From Hyaloscypha bicolor E (Eukaryota; Ascomycota; Leotiomycetes; Helotiales; Hyaloscyphaceae), in the NCBI RefSeq assembly GCF_002865645.1, contig NW_020194628.1:2108001-2172000 (forward strand): a stretch of 64,000 nt of DNA, read 5' to 3'. The notes under the pieces were generated by a model that was given only the letters and a program-made list of their open reading frames with translations, did no database searches and was not told where the DNA came from. A program made the translations under genes and the position numbers. Positions within the stretch are counted from its first letter, which is position 1. Each line of letters starts with the position of its first letter. Shown here one piece after another: positions 45,324 through 57,205 of the stretch.

Positions 45324-47620
45324 ATGGCCAGACAAGGGCATCTGAGATCACGAAATGTGAAAAAGAGGACTCGATCTGGCTGTGATACATGTAGGTCTCT
45401 CTCGGGATATGTTACATGCCCAGAACTAACCAACGTCTAGGCAAGTACGTCTTCGAAGTGAGGCCAACCTCCTCTTTCATCCTCTTACTAACAAATTATT
45501 GCAGGAGAAGACACGTAAAATGCGATGAGAACAAGCCTGTTTGCAGTTCGAGCTCCTGATTCTTTTCCCCCCTTCATTTTACTTCATTTGCACCCTCTTC
45601 TCATACCTTTAAGACATCCTGAGGGGTCTTTTTTTATTCATGGATATCCTGAAATAGATACTAATTATCTAACCTTGCAGATAACTGTGGAAGTACCGGC
45701 TTTCAGTGTGATGGATACTGCTACAACACTTTGGTACAAAGACCAGCCACCGGCAAGAACTCACGAACCCCTATACCAAGAGCGCACTTCCCCATTTTCA
45801 CCAGGTCTTCTCTTCAAAACGGCAATCCACCCCGACAAGAAACCTTGGCGCAAAGCAATCAATCGGGAAATACAGAACAACAAAAAACCACAATTGAAAA
45901 GTTTGAAAACGAAGGAAACCAAGAGCACGCCATCCCCACTACTCTACTTACCATGCCTTCTCTTCAAAACCACAATCCACCTCGACAAGAAAACTTACGA
46001 TTACAACCCTCTGCCTCCCAAACGCTCCCGCAACGAAGAACCACAAGCATAAAAGAGCACGCCATCCCCACTACTCTACTTACCATGCCTTCTCTTCAAA
46101 ACCACAATCCACCTCGACAAGAAAACTTACGATTACAACCCTCTGCCTCCCAAACGCTCCCGCAACGAAGAACCGCAAGCATAAAAGAGCACGCCATCTC
46201 CACCACTCCACCCACCTGCGGACTCCAGCCGTCCGCAGGCCTTGAATTCAAGAACAAGCGTGAGCACCAATACTTCGCGGTCTTTCAGGAGAGCGCAGCT
46301 GCCCAGCTATCGGGATATTGCGATTCTTCTCTCTGGGACTGCGATATCCTTCGGGCCTGCCACGAGAAGCAATGGGTTGTAATGCTAGTTGTCGTTATCG
46401 GAGCTCTTCATCAATCCCTAAACACCCTACCTACTCATGAAGCAGACAGCAGGAGTCACTACAGCTTCGCCATACAGCAATACCGACTAGCCTTGGGAGA
46501 ATTGAGAACCGACTTCGAACAGGAACATCGAACCGAGTCTAGGGTTCGACTCGTCTTAATCTCCTCCCTGCTTCTAACTTGTTGTGAGACTTATACGGGC
46601 ACTCGAGACCAGGCACTTACCCAAGCTAAAACTGGTATAGACGTTCTGCTTGAGTGGTCAAGGCAGGAAGAGCCTACAGACGACTTGGTGGATGACTGGT
46701 CTCATATAAGGCATGTTGCATCCCGGTTCCCAAACCTAGAAGATGAACTCTTGAGAGCATTTCAGCGACTAGACTACCAAATACTCCTCTACAGAGGTTT
46801 TCAACCTAACCGTCATATACCTCAATTTCCTACTATCGCCCACCAGTTTACATCCATCAATGAAGCCTATAACTTCTGGGATCTAGTCATGCGCCGAGTC
46901 CTATACTTTCACGCCATCAACAATATCACAGAACAACATAGCGCAAGTGGATACGAGGACGATAATACTCAGGCAAGCGCAAAGGCAATGGTTTATCCAA
47001 GTCATATACGAGTCGAGAGCGACAAGTTTAAGGCGACTACCGAGCAGTTTCTCCGTCATTTTAATCCTATATTCCAAAGATCTAGACAAGAGCCTGGAAC
47101 AAAGGATTACTTACTTGCCAATCTCGTTATGATCAGAGTCCTATCTCGCCGTGCCGTTCTCTCCCAACGTCCGTCGAAGAGCGAGCTATATAGTGATTAT
47201 TTCTTGCTAGACTACCAAAAAGTTATCCAGCTAGCGCGCGAGCTAATCAATGATCCGAAGACGACTCTAAAGAAGGCGATTTTTGGTTTCGATATAATTC
47301 TCAGTATTTCTATTTTTAGCCTCTCACGCCTTTGTAGAGAGCCAGGAATACGTCGACAAGCTATTGACTTGTTACACCGGTGCCCGCAGAGAAAAGGATG
47401 GTTTAATTCACTGGTTTTTGCGAAGGCCTCGGAGTGGCTAATGCACAGGGAAGAAGAGCGGATGGTTAATGGGTACATACCTGACACTGCGAGATTGAGA
47501 CTCATCAAGCATGAGCTTGGACCTCGCGAACGAACAGCCATGCTTTATTACTCACAACTCGTACAGAAAGATGGAAACACGGCAAGGGAATTGCTCGGTC
47601 CTGTTATGATAATACTGTAA
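45324..47620 (+). CDS. Zn(II)2Cys6 transcription factor with fungal-specific C-terminal domain, 683 aa
   Basis: Best model: exons 45324-45390, 45441-45444 (4 nt), 45505-45545 and 45681-47620. It gives the cluster SGCDTCKRRHVKCDENKPVC then NNCGSTGFQC, that is C20-x2-C23-x6-C30-x6-C37-x2-C40-x6-C47, with a basic segment KKRTRSG before it. Both introns around the 4-nt exon have GTAGGT/GTACGT donors and CTAAC branches. Residues ~60-210 are low-complexity and include two near-identical 44-residue copies. From ~230 the sequence matches the helical C-terminal domain of fungal Zn2Cys6 factors (FQESAAAQLSGYCDSSLW, ALTQAKTGIDVLLEW, RRAVLSQRPSKSE). Nuclear regulator, targets unknown. Confidence 0.85.
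45923..46186. repeat. 132-bp direct repeat, two copies, in frame
   Basis: Copies 45923-46054 and 46055-46186 are almost identical and code for 44 residues (EHAIPTTLLTMPSLQNHNPP onward); a third partial start (EHAIST) follows. It lies in the linker of the Zn2Cys6 factor. Confidence 0.95.
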
Positions 47621-48541
47621 CAATTTCACGTTGGCGTTTTGGAGAATATAACGGGAATCGTGATGGGTAATACAGAACCGCGCGAACGAGCACTGTTTGC
47701 AACCCGAAAAGTTGCCCTGTATGTTGTTGGTGTTATCAATTACAATATTTCCGTTTCCCTACGGACATTCTCATGTTCATTGCAGCTTCTGTGGACTTCG
47801 AGGCAGTCTCCACCAAGATAATGAATAATTCGATTGGTTCCGGCAGTTAGAAGGGGCGGAACTGGGGTGGTGGCCAAATCAAATGAGCGGGTTCATTTGT
47901 ATCTTAATGTGATTTTTTATTTCGAAGTTGGAAGTTGATTTCCGAAAGTCAGGCAGCTTAGCATTTACGGTTGAGGCATGCCAGCTCGAAGTTCATTACA
48001 TTGGCGGACGAAAGATCCTCGGTGGTCTTTTCGCCAAAGAAGCTCAGTCAACGCGGAAGGGCTTAAAAACCAAGCCTGGAAACTCTAACGATGGCCCAAC
48101 TACATGAAAAATTTATGGTTCCCAATATGTATTATCACAAACATAGCATCCCGATTTCTTGACCCAAGAATTATACTGGAAGCAACTCAGTCAGATTACC
48201 CCATGCCTAAACTTCGAAAGTCAAACCGGCCCTCATGCACAGTGAAGGTAACACAGTTTTCCTGCGATGGTCGGAATATCGGGAGCCCGCCCTGTTCCAT
48301 TTTCCGGGGTCGCATCCCGCGCACGGCACTTAAAAATCGGCTTTGTCGCATTTCCACCATCTTAGTTAGCAGCACTTGGCCCAGAATGGACGTGACAATG
48401 CCCAAGAGCAAGTGCTTCTGTGAGATATTCCGGCTGGTGACAAGTTGTAAAGGGGGCGGACGCATCGGAGCGAACTCCTGTAAGGTGATCATATGTCGCT
48501 GTGCTGTTGCCATAGAGGTTTTTACACCTAAAAGTTGAGTA
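47621..48541. other. spacer with repeat-derived 3' part
   Basis: No supported gene. Bases ~48,447-48,590 match, in inverted orientation, ~55,650-55,805 (shared block AAAGGGGGCGGACGCATCGG and the TIR motif beginning at 48,542). Confidence 0.5.
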
Positions 48542-48582
48542 ACGTCCATCCCTGCGTGGCGGAAAAACCTACGTACCGGAAC
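48542..48582 (+). repeat. TIR-family end, TA-flanked
   Basis: Starts ACGTCCATCCCTGCGTGG directly after TA (48540-48541). It matches the ends at 55,707 (reverse), 58,747, 58,981 (reverse) and 63,892. Confidence 0.75.
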
Positions 48583-49018
48583 GACTTCATGGTTTGGGGG
48601 TCTTAAATCTCCATCACATAAATATATAAAGTTATAATTAGTTTGCTCTTGTTCTTTGGCTATTTATCTGTAAGGATTCAGTTTGCAAGTGTCGCCTCCC
48701 CTCTCACACCTCCCACAAGCTCCAGCCCTTAGAACCCATTGCTACCATTGCTATGTCCCCACGAACGCATCAACGGTTAGAGCAGACCCGCTCACAGGTG
48801 CTCCATGGGTCGTATCCCTAATATTACATTTTCGAGAGAGAAAGATCGCGAAGTCTCATACTTGGAGGCGAAGGTTGACTCGATTAAGCGTCGATTGTCG
48901 AAGTCCGCTGTGAGCACGCATCGTCAGACGATGGCAAGCGCATTAACGGTGAGTCCTACGCATTCGATACTGTGACAGAGTCCTGATATCGTGGGTGGAA
49001 CAGAAACACCCAGATACT

Positions 49019-51040
49019 ATGGCAAGAAGTAAACAGATGGACGTTGATGGAGATGAGAGTGGGAGCAGTCACGGTCGTGAGTCGAAGAGAACGAAGAGCA
49101 AAGGGCCTAGTGCCAACCGCAGTGATACGATTGGCCATAGCAACGGAAACCAAAGGAACGCCGAGTCTGAGAGAATCCTTGACCTTGGTGCGTATACTAA
49201 TACCGCCAATACGGCCATCCGAAGCATGTTAGCAACCCAGAACGCGATGAACGACCTCGCCCAGCTATACGCAACACACGTCAAGAAAATTGAACAGATC
49301 AATGAGGTCCAGAAGCGACACGATAGCTTAGAGGAGCAATGTAGAGAGAAGGACGAGAAGATCAGGAAACAGGATACCACTATTGATACCTTATGGGAGA
49401 AGACCCGCGACCAGGAAAAACAGCTTGCGGAGGAAAAGAGAAGTCTCGAGGAGGAACGAAGGGAATTGGAAGAAGATAAAAAGAAAACGAAGAAGGATAA
49501 GGCTACTGCGGCGAAGAGACTCAAGGTGCAGGGGGCAGAACAGGAGAGTGAACTACAAAAGGCATTCGAGAGGCGCCTGGCCGAGCTTGAGAAGCAATTT
49601 AGAGATCGCGAGAAGGAGCTGGACCGCGGTATACAGAAACGGGAAGAAGAAAACAAAAGTCGACTAACCAATCTCGAGGTAGAGAACACAGCACTCCGCG
49701 AGAAGATTGAACGGCTTGAGAAGGAAAAGGAAGAGCACAGGACGGCGCTGACCAAAGCCAAAGATGACTATGACGACATGACGCGAGTGAAAGAATCACA
49801 CAAGGCAGAGGCACGAAGGTTAGAGACAAGGTTGAAGGCGATGGAGAACGAATTTGCCTTTAATAGTCGGGCATCGGACTTTTAGTAAGTGCCATTGTCT
49901 GGCTTGAGAATCGGTTAGATTGACGATATGCAGCACAGAGGAGTTCGCCAAGATCTCTCGTACTATTGAACAGATATCTGAGAGATACTTCCAAGAGCTG
50001 AAGACCGAAGTATACTCCCTATCATAAATATTATCCAATGACTCACCAGGCGCCAGGACGCTAGCAACATCCACCAGAAACTCATAGAGGCTGACATTGC
50101 TTTCGCTTCCATCCCTCTCTCTGAGAGCCGAGAGTCAAGAGACCTCCGAATCGCTCGTACTCAAGTCATCATTTCGTCCTCACTCTGTGACATTATCTGG
50201 CAGCCTTTCTCCTCCGAGAAGACCGTTCAGTACCCAGACCTTGTCTCCGTCCTTCGTGACATCTCGGCTGAGCTTGCTAAAGCCAACCACGGGAGCACTT
50301 CTGGCCCACGGGCAGCAGGTATCTGGCGTGCACTTACAATGCGTGCACTTCAATCGTTACCGCCTCCTCCTCTGCCATTGACTCAATCGAACCCGCCACC
50401 CCTTTCCCGCGCCGAGAGAGTCGCTAATAAGGTTCTCTCAATCCTTTCACCCCTTGTCGCCCCATCACAGGAGCCTCAACTTCGCGACGATCTCCATGCC
50501 CTAGCCAACTCGGCCATTTCCGTTTGGTCGTCCGCACAAACAGGGGGGCTCCAACTAATCGTCTCCTCAAGCCTGGACCTCGCACAACGCAACGAATGGC
50601 GTTCCTTGTTGTTTGACCCACCGTCCACCGATGACATCGTGTCTTCTACATACCCTCGTATCTTCACCCTCTTCCCGCGTGTCACGGCCTTGAAGATGCC
50701 TGTCCCCGCCGAGGCGCCCGCGAGTCTGCCTGGAAGTTGGCCGGAGCAAAACCAGGAACCCCACATGATCGAGACCCGTATTCACCCGGGGACAGGGCTC
50801 GCCGAATGGTCGGTGCTGGTGTTGAAAGGTAAAGAAGAGGAGGAATGGAGGAAGCAATGTATCGAGGAAGAGCGTATTCAAGACAAGCTGGCGGCCCTCG
50901 AGAAGGAGAAACAGGAGTTGGAAGCTCGTGGCGGGCGGAATGCGCACAGCAGGACTGGCTCGGTAATAGGGTCAGCATCGGGGCCGACGAGTCCAACAGC
51001 GCAGTGGATGGGGAGGAGAGCAGTGGCTGAACAGGACTAG
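49019..51040 (+). CDS. 641-aa coiled-coil protein, fungal-specific
   Basis: Exons 49019-49884, 49934-50009 and 50057-51040; introns are 49 and 47 bp with donors GTAAGT and GTATAC, in phase. The N-terminus has a basic nuclear-type patch (RESKRTKSKGP, ~20). Residues ~85-285 form a long charged coiled coil (EKQLAEEKRSLEEERRELEE). The C-terminal half is a helical domain of a widespread ascomycete family of unknown function (IPLSESRESRDLRIARTQVI; RAERVANKVLSILSPLV). It ends with another short coiled coil and a Ser/Gly-rich tail. A structural or chromatin-associated role is only a guess from composition. Confidence 0.78.
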
Positions 51041-51935
51041 GGATGCGATTTAGTAAGGGAATACTTCCACGATATATGGTATGTCTCCGCAAGACCACAG
51101 GAAACAGTTCTGCGTTCGACCGAATTCATTCTCGTTCCTTTCTTAATACTAGGAATTTATTCGAAGTGGCGTCGCGCTTGATGCCTTTGCCAGATAGTTG
51201 AAGATGTAATGTTGATTTGTCGTAGTTGATGAAATGATATAATTCCACGCAAGCTTTTTTAGATCTTTCCCATTTTGTGAATAGGATATTTCTGGCACAA
51301 CGCCAGGGTATTCCGCGTCTCGGTGCTGAAACTGTGCGTTGGGCTCGCGCCTGTGAAAGACTCTTGTGTTTTAACCGTCTCTATCTGAGTTGTCCTCCTT
51401 CAGGAATATTCGAGCGCACCCCCATTGGCTATCCGAGCAGCAAACTCGGCAGCTGAGTCTCCACGGTGGCTTATAACCTCGAGTCGTTTACTGATCTCCA
51501 ATCCGTCCCGACTCTCCACTCCCTCGCTAGCTCGCGACGTCCCCCCGTGTGTGTGTCCGTACATCCCGCGCGGTGTACAGCCGTCTCGTACAGTTACTTG
51601 GGGCACGCAGGGTCGTTGCAGTGCCATGCCTATCGGCGTGCGCTGCACAGGTCAGCGTTGTCCCGCATCGGCGTCGCTGTTCGTCAGGTAGTCGAAGGGA
51701 GTGGATAAGTCGGTAGGAACGTCGACGATGTTTGGCGGTGTCGAGTGGCTCCGTCGTGAGCATCGCTTGGTGGTTTTAGTCAGAAGTGTTGAGTACAAGT
51801 GCTCGATCGAGTCGGCATTGTGAGTGCGTCGCCGAACTCGTTTGTCTCTGTAGGCAGAGCTGCGTGAATCGTTTATACCTTGAAACATCTTCGTTAGGAC
51901 TGCTCCTTCCGTTGCCCGACTTCATTAATACTGAC
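51041..51935. other. spacer, no supported gene
   Basis: Several overlapping frames on both strands around 51,400-51,900, none with a motif or splice pattern. Confidence 0.35.
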
Positions 51936-52289
51936 CTAAAATAGTGGGATGATCCTGAGTGGCTGTTCTTCTTCCACTTGATAATTCTGGCAGATCTCGC
52001 AAGGGGTATGCTCTAAGACCTTGATCCGGAACGGCCGAGAGAGGATGGCCCACATGTCCTTCAACCATGAGTGCTTCTGCTCCTGCTCCTTGTACTTCTG
52101 CTCCCTGCGCTTGCAACGGTCGCAGATCTCTAGTGCTATCTTCGGGTTCCGTTCATCGATGGTATGATTTATCTGAGCGAAGCTCTGTTGACCAGGCCGT
52201 AACTGGTACAGGATGGGACAGGGACGGGAATATACTCCGCCGTGGTTCGTGCAACAGGAAGGGCAGTGGTTTTGGAAAGCCGTGCACAT
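51936..52289 (-). CDS. 117-aa Cys-rich protein
   Basis: ATG at 52289, intronless. Three cysteine pairs are spaced through a charged protein: CPSCCTNHGG (~10), EICDRCKRREQ (~55) and TPCEICQNYQ (~95), plus a conserved-looking HTIDERNPK. Small ascomycete proteins with this pattern are common and unassigned; zinc binding is likely. It lies at the edge of the AT-rich repeat compartment, and an upstream spliced exon is possible. Confidence 0.45.
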   Translation of the reverse strand: MCTAFQNHCPSCCTNHGGVYSRPCPILYQLRPGQQSFAQINHTIDERNPKIALEICDRCKRREQKYKEQEQKHSWLKDMWAILSRPFRIKVLEHTPCEICQNYQVEEEQPLRIIPLF

Positions 52290-53206
52290 CTTGTCTCGAA
52301 GGACGAAGTTGTTTCACACTAGCGATCCTCCGGCGAGGATTGGTGATGACAGAATACAGTTAATTCAGAACGTAGCACTCTGTTAGGCAGGAAGTGTCAA
52401 CTTTTCGAAGTGAGGGGTTGAGCTCGGTGCAGAAGTGGGCGTGGAAAGATATTTCCTGCATGAGGTAAGTAGGGGTAGCCATGGTGAGTGCGGGGTAATA
52501 TCCACAGCCCCTCACCAATCCGGTACCGTCAACCACTGAGCGCGAGTCATGAAAACAAAAAACACATGTGTGGTTAATGATAGTAAAGAGAAGGGTTGCA
52601 TGGAAGACCTTCAGGGATATTTTGAGAGTGTATCGAATCCGAGGGGGGACGATTTGGAGAGGTGTAAGACGCGGTGGCGTTTGGCAAGTGGAGAGGTCGA
52701 GGCATAGCCAATCTATCTCTGCCGCCACGATGCTTCTTCTCCAACGAGTCACTACGACCCGTGCAACTTCTGATAGACTTTAGAGTACATCCAATAAAGG
52801 CGGCCATCTTCCTTTAGTGAGATCCAAAATTGTCTACACCATACTAGAGTATCACCAACCGCGCGCCAAACTATTGGCCAAGGGGCACGTAAAGATGCAG
52901 CGCCGCGTTCTCTTTTTTTCTTTTATTGGAACTTTTAGTCTCTGGCGGGGACCTCCTGTGCCTCGTGTGGACCGATTAGGGCGTATCAAATGGGATGAAT
53001 TTTGCAGGGGCCGTTCTCAACCTACACGCCCGCCTTAACTCTTATCTAATCATTTTTAACTTTCGACTTTGCGTTGGACTAGAATCGTGTCAAGCTAATT
53101 AAACTATATAACTAATCGCAGATCATTTATACCTCGCGATTCTGAGAAAAGAAGTTTTTATTTTATTTACCTAATCTCTCGGTAGACCTTTCTATTATAA
53201 TCCAAT
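52290..53206. other. edge of the AT-rich repeat compartment
   Basis: No supported gene. Base composition shifts from balanced to AT-rich between 52.8 and 53.2 kb. Confidence 0.4.
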
Positions 53207-53900
53207 ATGGCAGATATCAAGCAGGACGACTTACCAATGGAAATTAGTGAATCACCTGTAGAGGAACGCCAGAAAACGCTTACGCTTCTGTGCCGCCTTT
53301 CCTTAATTCTTTCAGAAAGTAATAACAAGTTCCAGGAGTGCAAAGAAGTTAACTAGGAATTAACTAGCAGGGCGTTAAAGGAATATCGTACGTTTATCTA
53401 GTGTCGCGAGAAACGACTACTAAGATCCCCACCTCAGAAAAAGCATTAGCTGGAGAAGGACCTTCACAAGTCACCCAAGGCATAGACGACGGTACGCTTT
53501 ATTACTCCCTTATATGACACCTAGATCTAATCCGCCGTCTATCAGAGAAATTTTCAAACATAGTTCAATTTCAGAGCATTCACCGCGATCACCAGATTTT
53601 CCGAAGCTTTGAAAAGCTTCAAAAGGAAAGAATTAGAATTTGCTAGGAAACATATAGTATACTATCTCGAAATTTTCTAGGTCCAGGACCGTCTGACAGT
53701 CGTTTAGTGGAAGCGGTCACAGCGCGCGAGAGCAGCAAGAGATACCCGCGGGTTCCTGATACGATATGGGATGGCTTCCAATGCTATTAGTACCAGCATC
53801 TCCCTCTTCACTTGATATTCGGGGCGCCGAAGTTGGATCGCAGTGATCTAATTATCGTTTCACCAAAAGACTATATCGGAACAGTAAGTGCATATCCCTC
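53207..53900 (+). pseudogene. RIP-damaged gene remnant
   Basis: ATG at 53207 opens a clean acidic N-terminus (MADIKQDDLPMEISESPVEE) whose 50th codon is TAG; further in-frame TAG codons follow at sites where CAG would restore Gln (after RTFI, after PPQKKH, after HKSPKA). Downstream the same frame continues with helical segments (FSEALKSFKRKELEFARKHI) and more stops. The pattern is C-to-T change at CpA, the RIP preference. Original identity unknown. Confidence 0.55.
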
Positions 53901-54144
53901 CATACCAACGTTTATATACTCATTGAAAGTAAAAGGGCCCTTCTATTGCCTCTTATAAAAAAGAGACCAGATATTATCCATACTCTCGTGAGATGGAACT
54001 TACAGACCCGGTTTAGTTCGACAAACACTTCGGACCTAAGCCGACACTCGCTAACAGGATTCGAAAAGGGGATGGGATTCAAGAAAGGAGAATCAGAGAC
54101 AAATTAATATTAGGATTTGCATGGTTACTTAATTGGTTTTTTGC

Positions 54145-55063
54145 TTAGATCTGGCAGCTATTTGGCTGCCGGTTATTCTTTGAAAAATGAAATATAACCA
54201 TCTCACGTACATTACGGTCAATTACTGCTTCAACATCCAAAATTTCGAGACCTTCCTCGCCTTCTTCCAAATAGCGCGGCTGCCACATCAATATTCGGGC
54301 TTCCTTGTTCTTGCCATACCCCAACTCAAATCCCACATTAATATTTGCGTTTGAGTATTAGACGTAAGTCCACGTCGCCTTGCCTAGCTCTCTGCCATCT
54401 TGTGAGCACGCTATCTCATATACTACCCCGGGATACTCGGCTTCCTTATGTTAAAACTGCTCATCCGGCTATCATTGAATATAGGGTTGGTCTATTTCGA
54501 TATCATCGTCCGAGTCGAACTCTAGTAGCTATATGCTTCCAGACCCCACGTTAGATATCCGTACTGCAAATCTGGCAGCTTCATCATTACCGCTTGCGAT
54601 ACGGTCCAGTTGAGTTTTGGTCTCCTGCGACACCTATTCTAAGAAGCTTTCGTGGGTTGCTGTCGGCATACGTGGTGCGTATAAAACCTTCTCCAGAGGA
54701 TCGTATTCCAATCTGGTCTGGTCAGGTTGAGTTTCTCCTGCTAAGAGGGCAATCCTCATGGTAACATACCTAAGTTTGTCGTCCACGAAACTTTTCAGTC
54801 CAGGAAGCTCTTCTAGCCTCGCCAAAATATTCTTATATCCCAACGATATTACCTTAATTGTCGCGACTGACCCGTTAGTTTATGGCGCTGGCGTTATTTG
54901 AATCCAGTACCGCAGAGACTGGGGACTGAGGATTAGATATTGACTGCCATTCATCGGTTACTGGAGGTATCAAAGGTAATATGATCTGCCTTCCCGGTAG
55001 TGTCCCATCCGCAGGTGCAGGGACAGTAGGCGTCGAAGCTGAGAATCTCTTCTCATTATTCAT
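54145..55063 (-). pseudogene. RIP-damaged fungal gene, at least six stops in one frame
   Basis: From ATG 55063 (NNEKRFSASTPTVPAPADG) a Pro-rich N-terminus runs to ~54,877. Another frame (one small shift or lost intron) continues from ~54,875 to 54,145: SLGYKNILARLEELPGLKSF, ASGNDEAARFAVRISNVGSG, GVVYEIACSQDGREL and EGLEILDVEAVIDRNV. It is crossed by TAG, TAG, TGA-TAG, TAA and TAA, all explicable as C-to-T or G-to-A hits. The order of segments (charged helix, acidic patch, VVYEI-S/C-SQ-type motif) resembles a large uncharacterised ascomycete family. Not functional as it stands. Confidence 0.6.
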
Positions 55064-55283
55064 TGCTCGGGCCGGTCATGAGCTTCGTTATTGTGTTGCA
55101 TTACTAATGCGGGGACCCGTCGGTTTATCGGATAGATGCAGTCTCTGCGGCAACCTGGTCGCTTATGAAGCATTATCACGTGGGTCGAGCACCAGCCACA
55201 GGCCCGGCAAATAATTATGTAAGCGGAATTACGTCGGAATTACCCAAATGCCTTCGTACTTCTTAGCGAGGTCGTTTCGTTCT

Positions 55284-55545
55284 AACCTAAAATCGCTAGT
55301 CGCTTCGACTCGAGGTACTGATCCCGCGTGGCAACCTTGCCTAAATTTACACGCCGCAGCAGCCACAAGGCTAATAACGATTTCCTGCATGGAAGGTGAG
55401 GCCTCAGAGCTCGGATAAGACTCCTTTATAAGTATTCGGGATGGTATAAGCTCGGTAGTGGAGCTGTGGTGGAGGAAGTCTGTTACGTTATAAAAGGAGA
55501 CTCTTTACAAATCAGGCGTGAGGGCGATGATGCGAACGTGATTTT
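55284..55545. repeat. dispersed repeat, less mutated copy
   Basis: Aligns in direct orientation with 58,479-58,736. Shared blocks include CACAAGGCTAATAAC, ATTTCCTGCAT and GGTATAAGCTCGGTAGTGG. This copy keeps the CG/CA sites that read TG/TA in the other. Confidence 0.75.
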
Positions 55546-55649
55546 CTAGTGGGAGGGGTTCAGGGTGTCCGGGAGTAGCTACGAAATATAACGGAAAAGA
55601 AAAATACAGGAGATATTGAGGTATGTACAGATTTTAAGATGCTTGAAGT

Positions 55650-55707
55650 CAAAGTACCTGTCATTTTTTCCGGTACGTAGGGTTTTCCGCCACGCAGGGA
55701 TGGACGT
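55650..55707 (-). repeat. TIR-family end, TA-flanked
   Basis: Reverse-orientation TIR ending GGACGT at 55707, followed by TA. The inner part reads GGTACTTTGACTTCAAG on the minus strand, as at 63,892 onward. Confidence 0.75.
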
Positions 55708-56449
55708 TAGACAGGGTGTGCACGTGCTTTCACTATAGCAACACCGTCTCCGACATATAGCTGCACGTACAAGAGTTCGCTCCGATGCGTCCGCCCCCTT
55801 TACACCTATAAACGATATCTCCATTTCTATCCTTTCTCCATTATATGCAAGGGTCTAAGGTATGAAATTTCCATTTGAATCTTCTTTTTGAGGCAGGTCT
55901 TATACCTGATTTTAGTATATATTTTAATCTAATATCCTCATTAATATGCAGGATTCTTCGAAACCAGTCAAGATACTGTGACGGCGCTGGCTGGGGGCCA
56001 AAGGGGAGTGGCTATCACATGACTGGTTTCACCTAGCTAGCCGGCGTTTCAGTGGTTTTAGCTAGTATTTCCCTCCTTTTATCCCCTTTCCTTCTCTCTC
56101 TCCTTCTTCTCCTTAGCTTAGTATTCTCAATACATGGGATTTTCCTGGATCTTTGAGCCTTTGTACCATTGCCTCGATCCCGCCGTCACAGATACTCTGA
56201 GTAGTAGAAACACACTGGAATGCAGCAAGAGGGAGTGTAGCAGGGGAAGCGGTAAGGGACTACTCGAATACAGGCCATCTTATCTGAGTTTAGAGAATAT
56301 CAGTAGAGCATCTCGAGGAATACTGATATTTAAATTAGGCAATAATTCACATTTGTAATATATACGAGATAACAATTTCTATATGCTTGAAAAGTGTGTG
56401 TGAAGAAAATGGCTGCTGCCAGTTTTAGCACCTAGTGACCCGCCAGCTT

Positions 56450-57205
56450 GTCAGCTTGAATTGGCTGTATATATAATAATACAAATGTTTTAAGTAATTT
56501 AATACTCTATAGTTATAAAAACGTTATTAAGATATATTTTAGTATAGGAAAAAAGGAGTTAAAAACTAATGCACGTGAAGATTACAAGAAAAGAGTTAAT
56601 TAAAGCTAGCTAGAAAAGAGTTCAAGTGAATTATAAGAACTTTAGAATATAAGTACATAAAGCCTGACTAAGCAAAGTAATTGCGCTATATCTAAATAAG
56701 GGATTTCATTATAGCAAAAACCTAGCTAGATATTAAATGAATTCAAATTATAGCTAATTTAATATATAAAACAAAATAAAGCTACTTTACTTAAATGATA
56801 TTAAAGAAGCAATAAATTAAATAAACTTAGAAGAAATATAAGAGGCCTTACTTTAATTTATAAATTTTTTTGCTTTATAAGAACATTTCTTAGTAATAGC
56901 TCTTTTAAAAAAAAGAAATTAAAAGTAAATATTTTATAACTAAAAAATAGGCTCAAGAAAGCCTAAAAGTTTAGTAAATAAGCCTCTAAAAGATTAGATA
57001 TATTAATAAGTAAGCTCAATTATTAAACTCTTATACCTGCTTATTATTTATAAGCCATTTCTGAAGTTTCTTATTAATTAATTATAAGATCACTTTTGGC
57101 TTTATATAATATAATATAAATTCTCACTTGAGTAATTGAGTGCCTTATCTTTCTATCTTAAGATAAATCCAGAGACTATATATAATAATAGAGTCTAACC
57201 AAGTT
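56450..57205. other. strongly AT-rich block without genes
   Basis: Composed almost entirely of A/T-rich words (TATATAATA, AATTAAA, CTTAGTAA). No frame, RNA or structured repeat is recognised. It is consistent with heavily RIP-mutated ancient repeat. Confidence 0.6.

Noticed and set aside
49069..49761. minus-strand Ser/Phe-rich frame
   Set aside because: Antisense image of the charged coiled coil (GAG/AAG codons read as CTC/CTT).
48542..55707. single 7.2-kb DNA transposon bounded by these two TIR ends
   Set aside because: Similarity continues outside both TIRs and no transposase lies between; the coiled-coil gene inside looks like a normal host gene.
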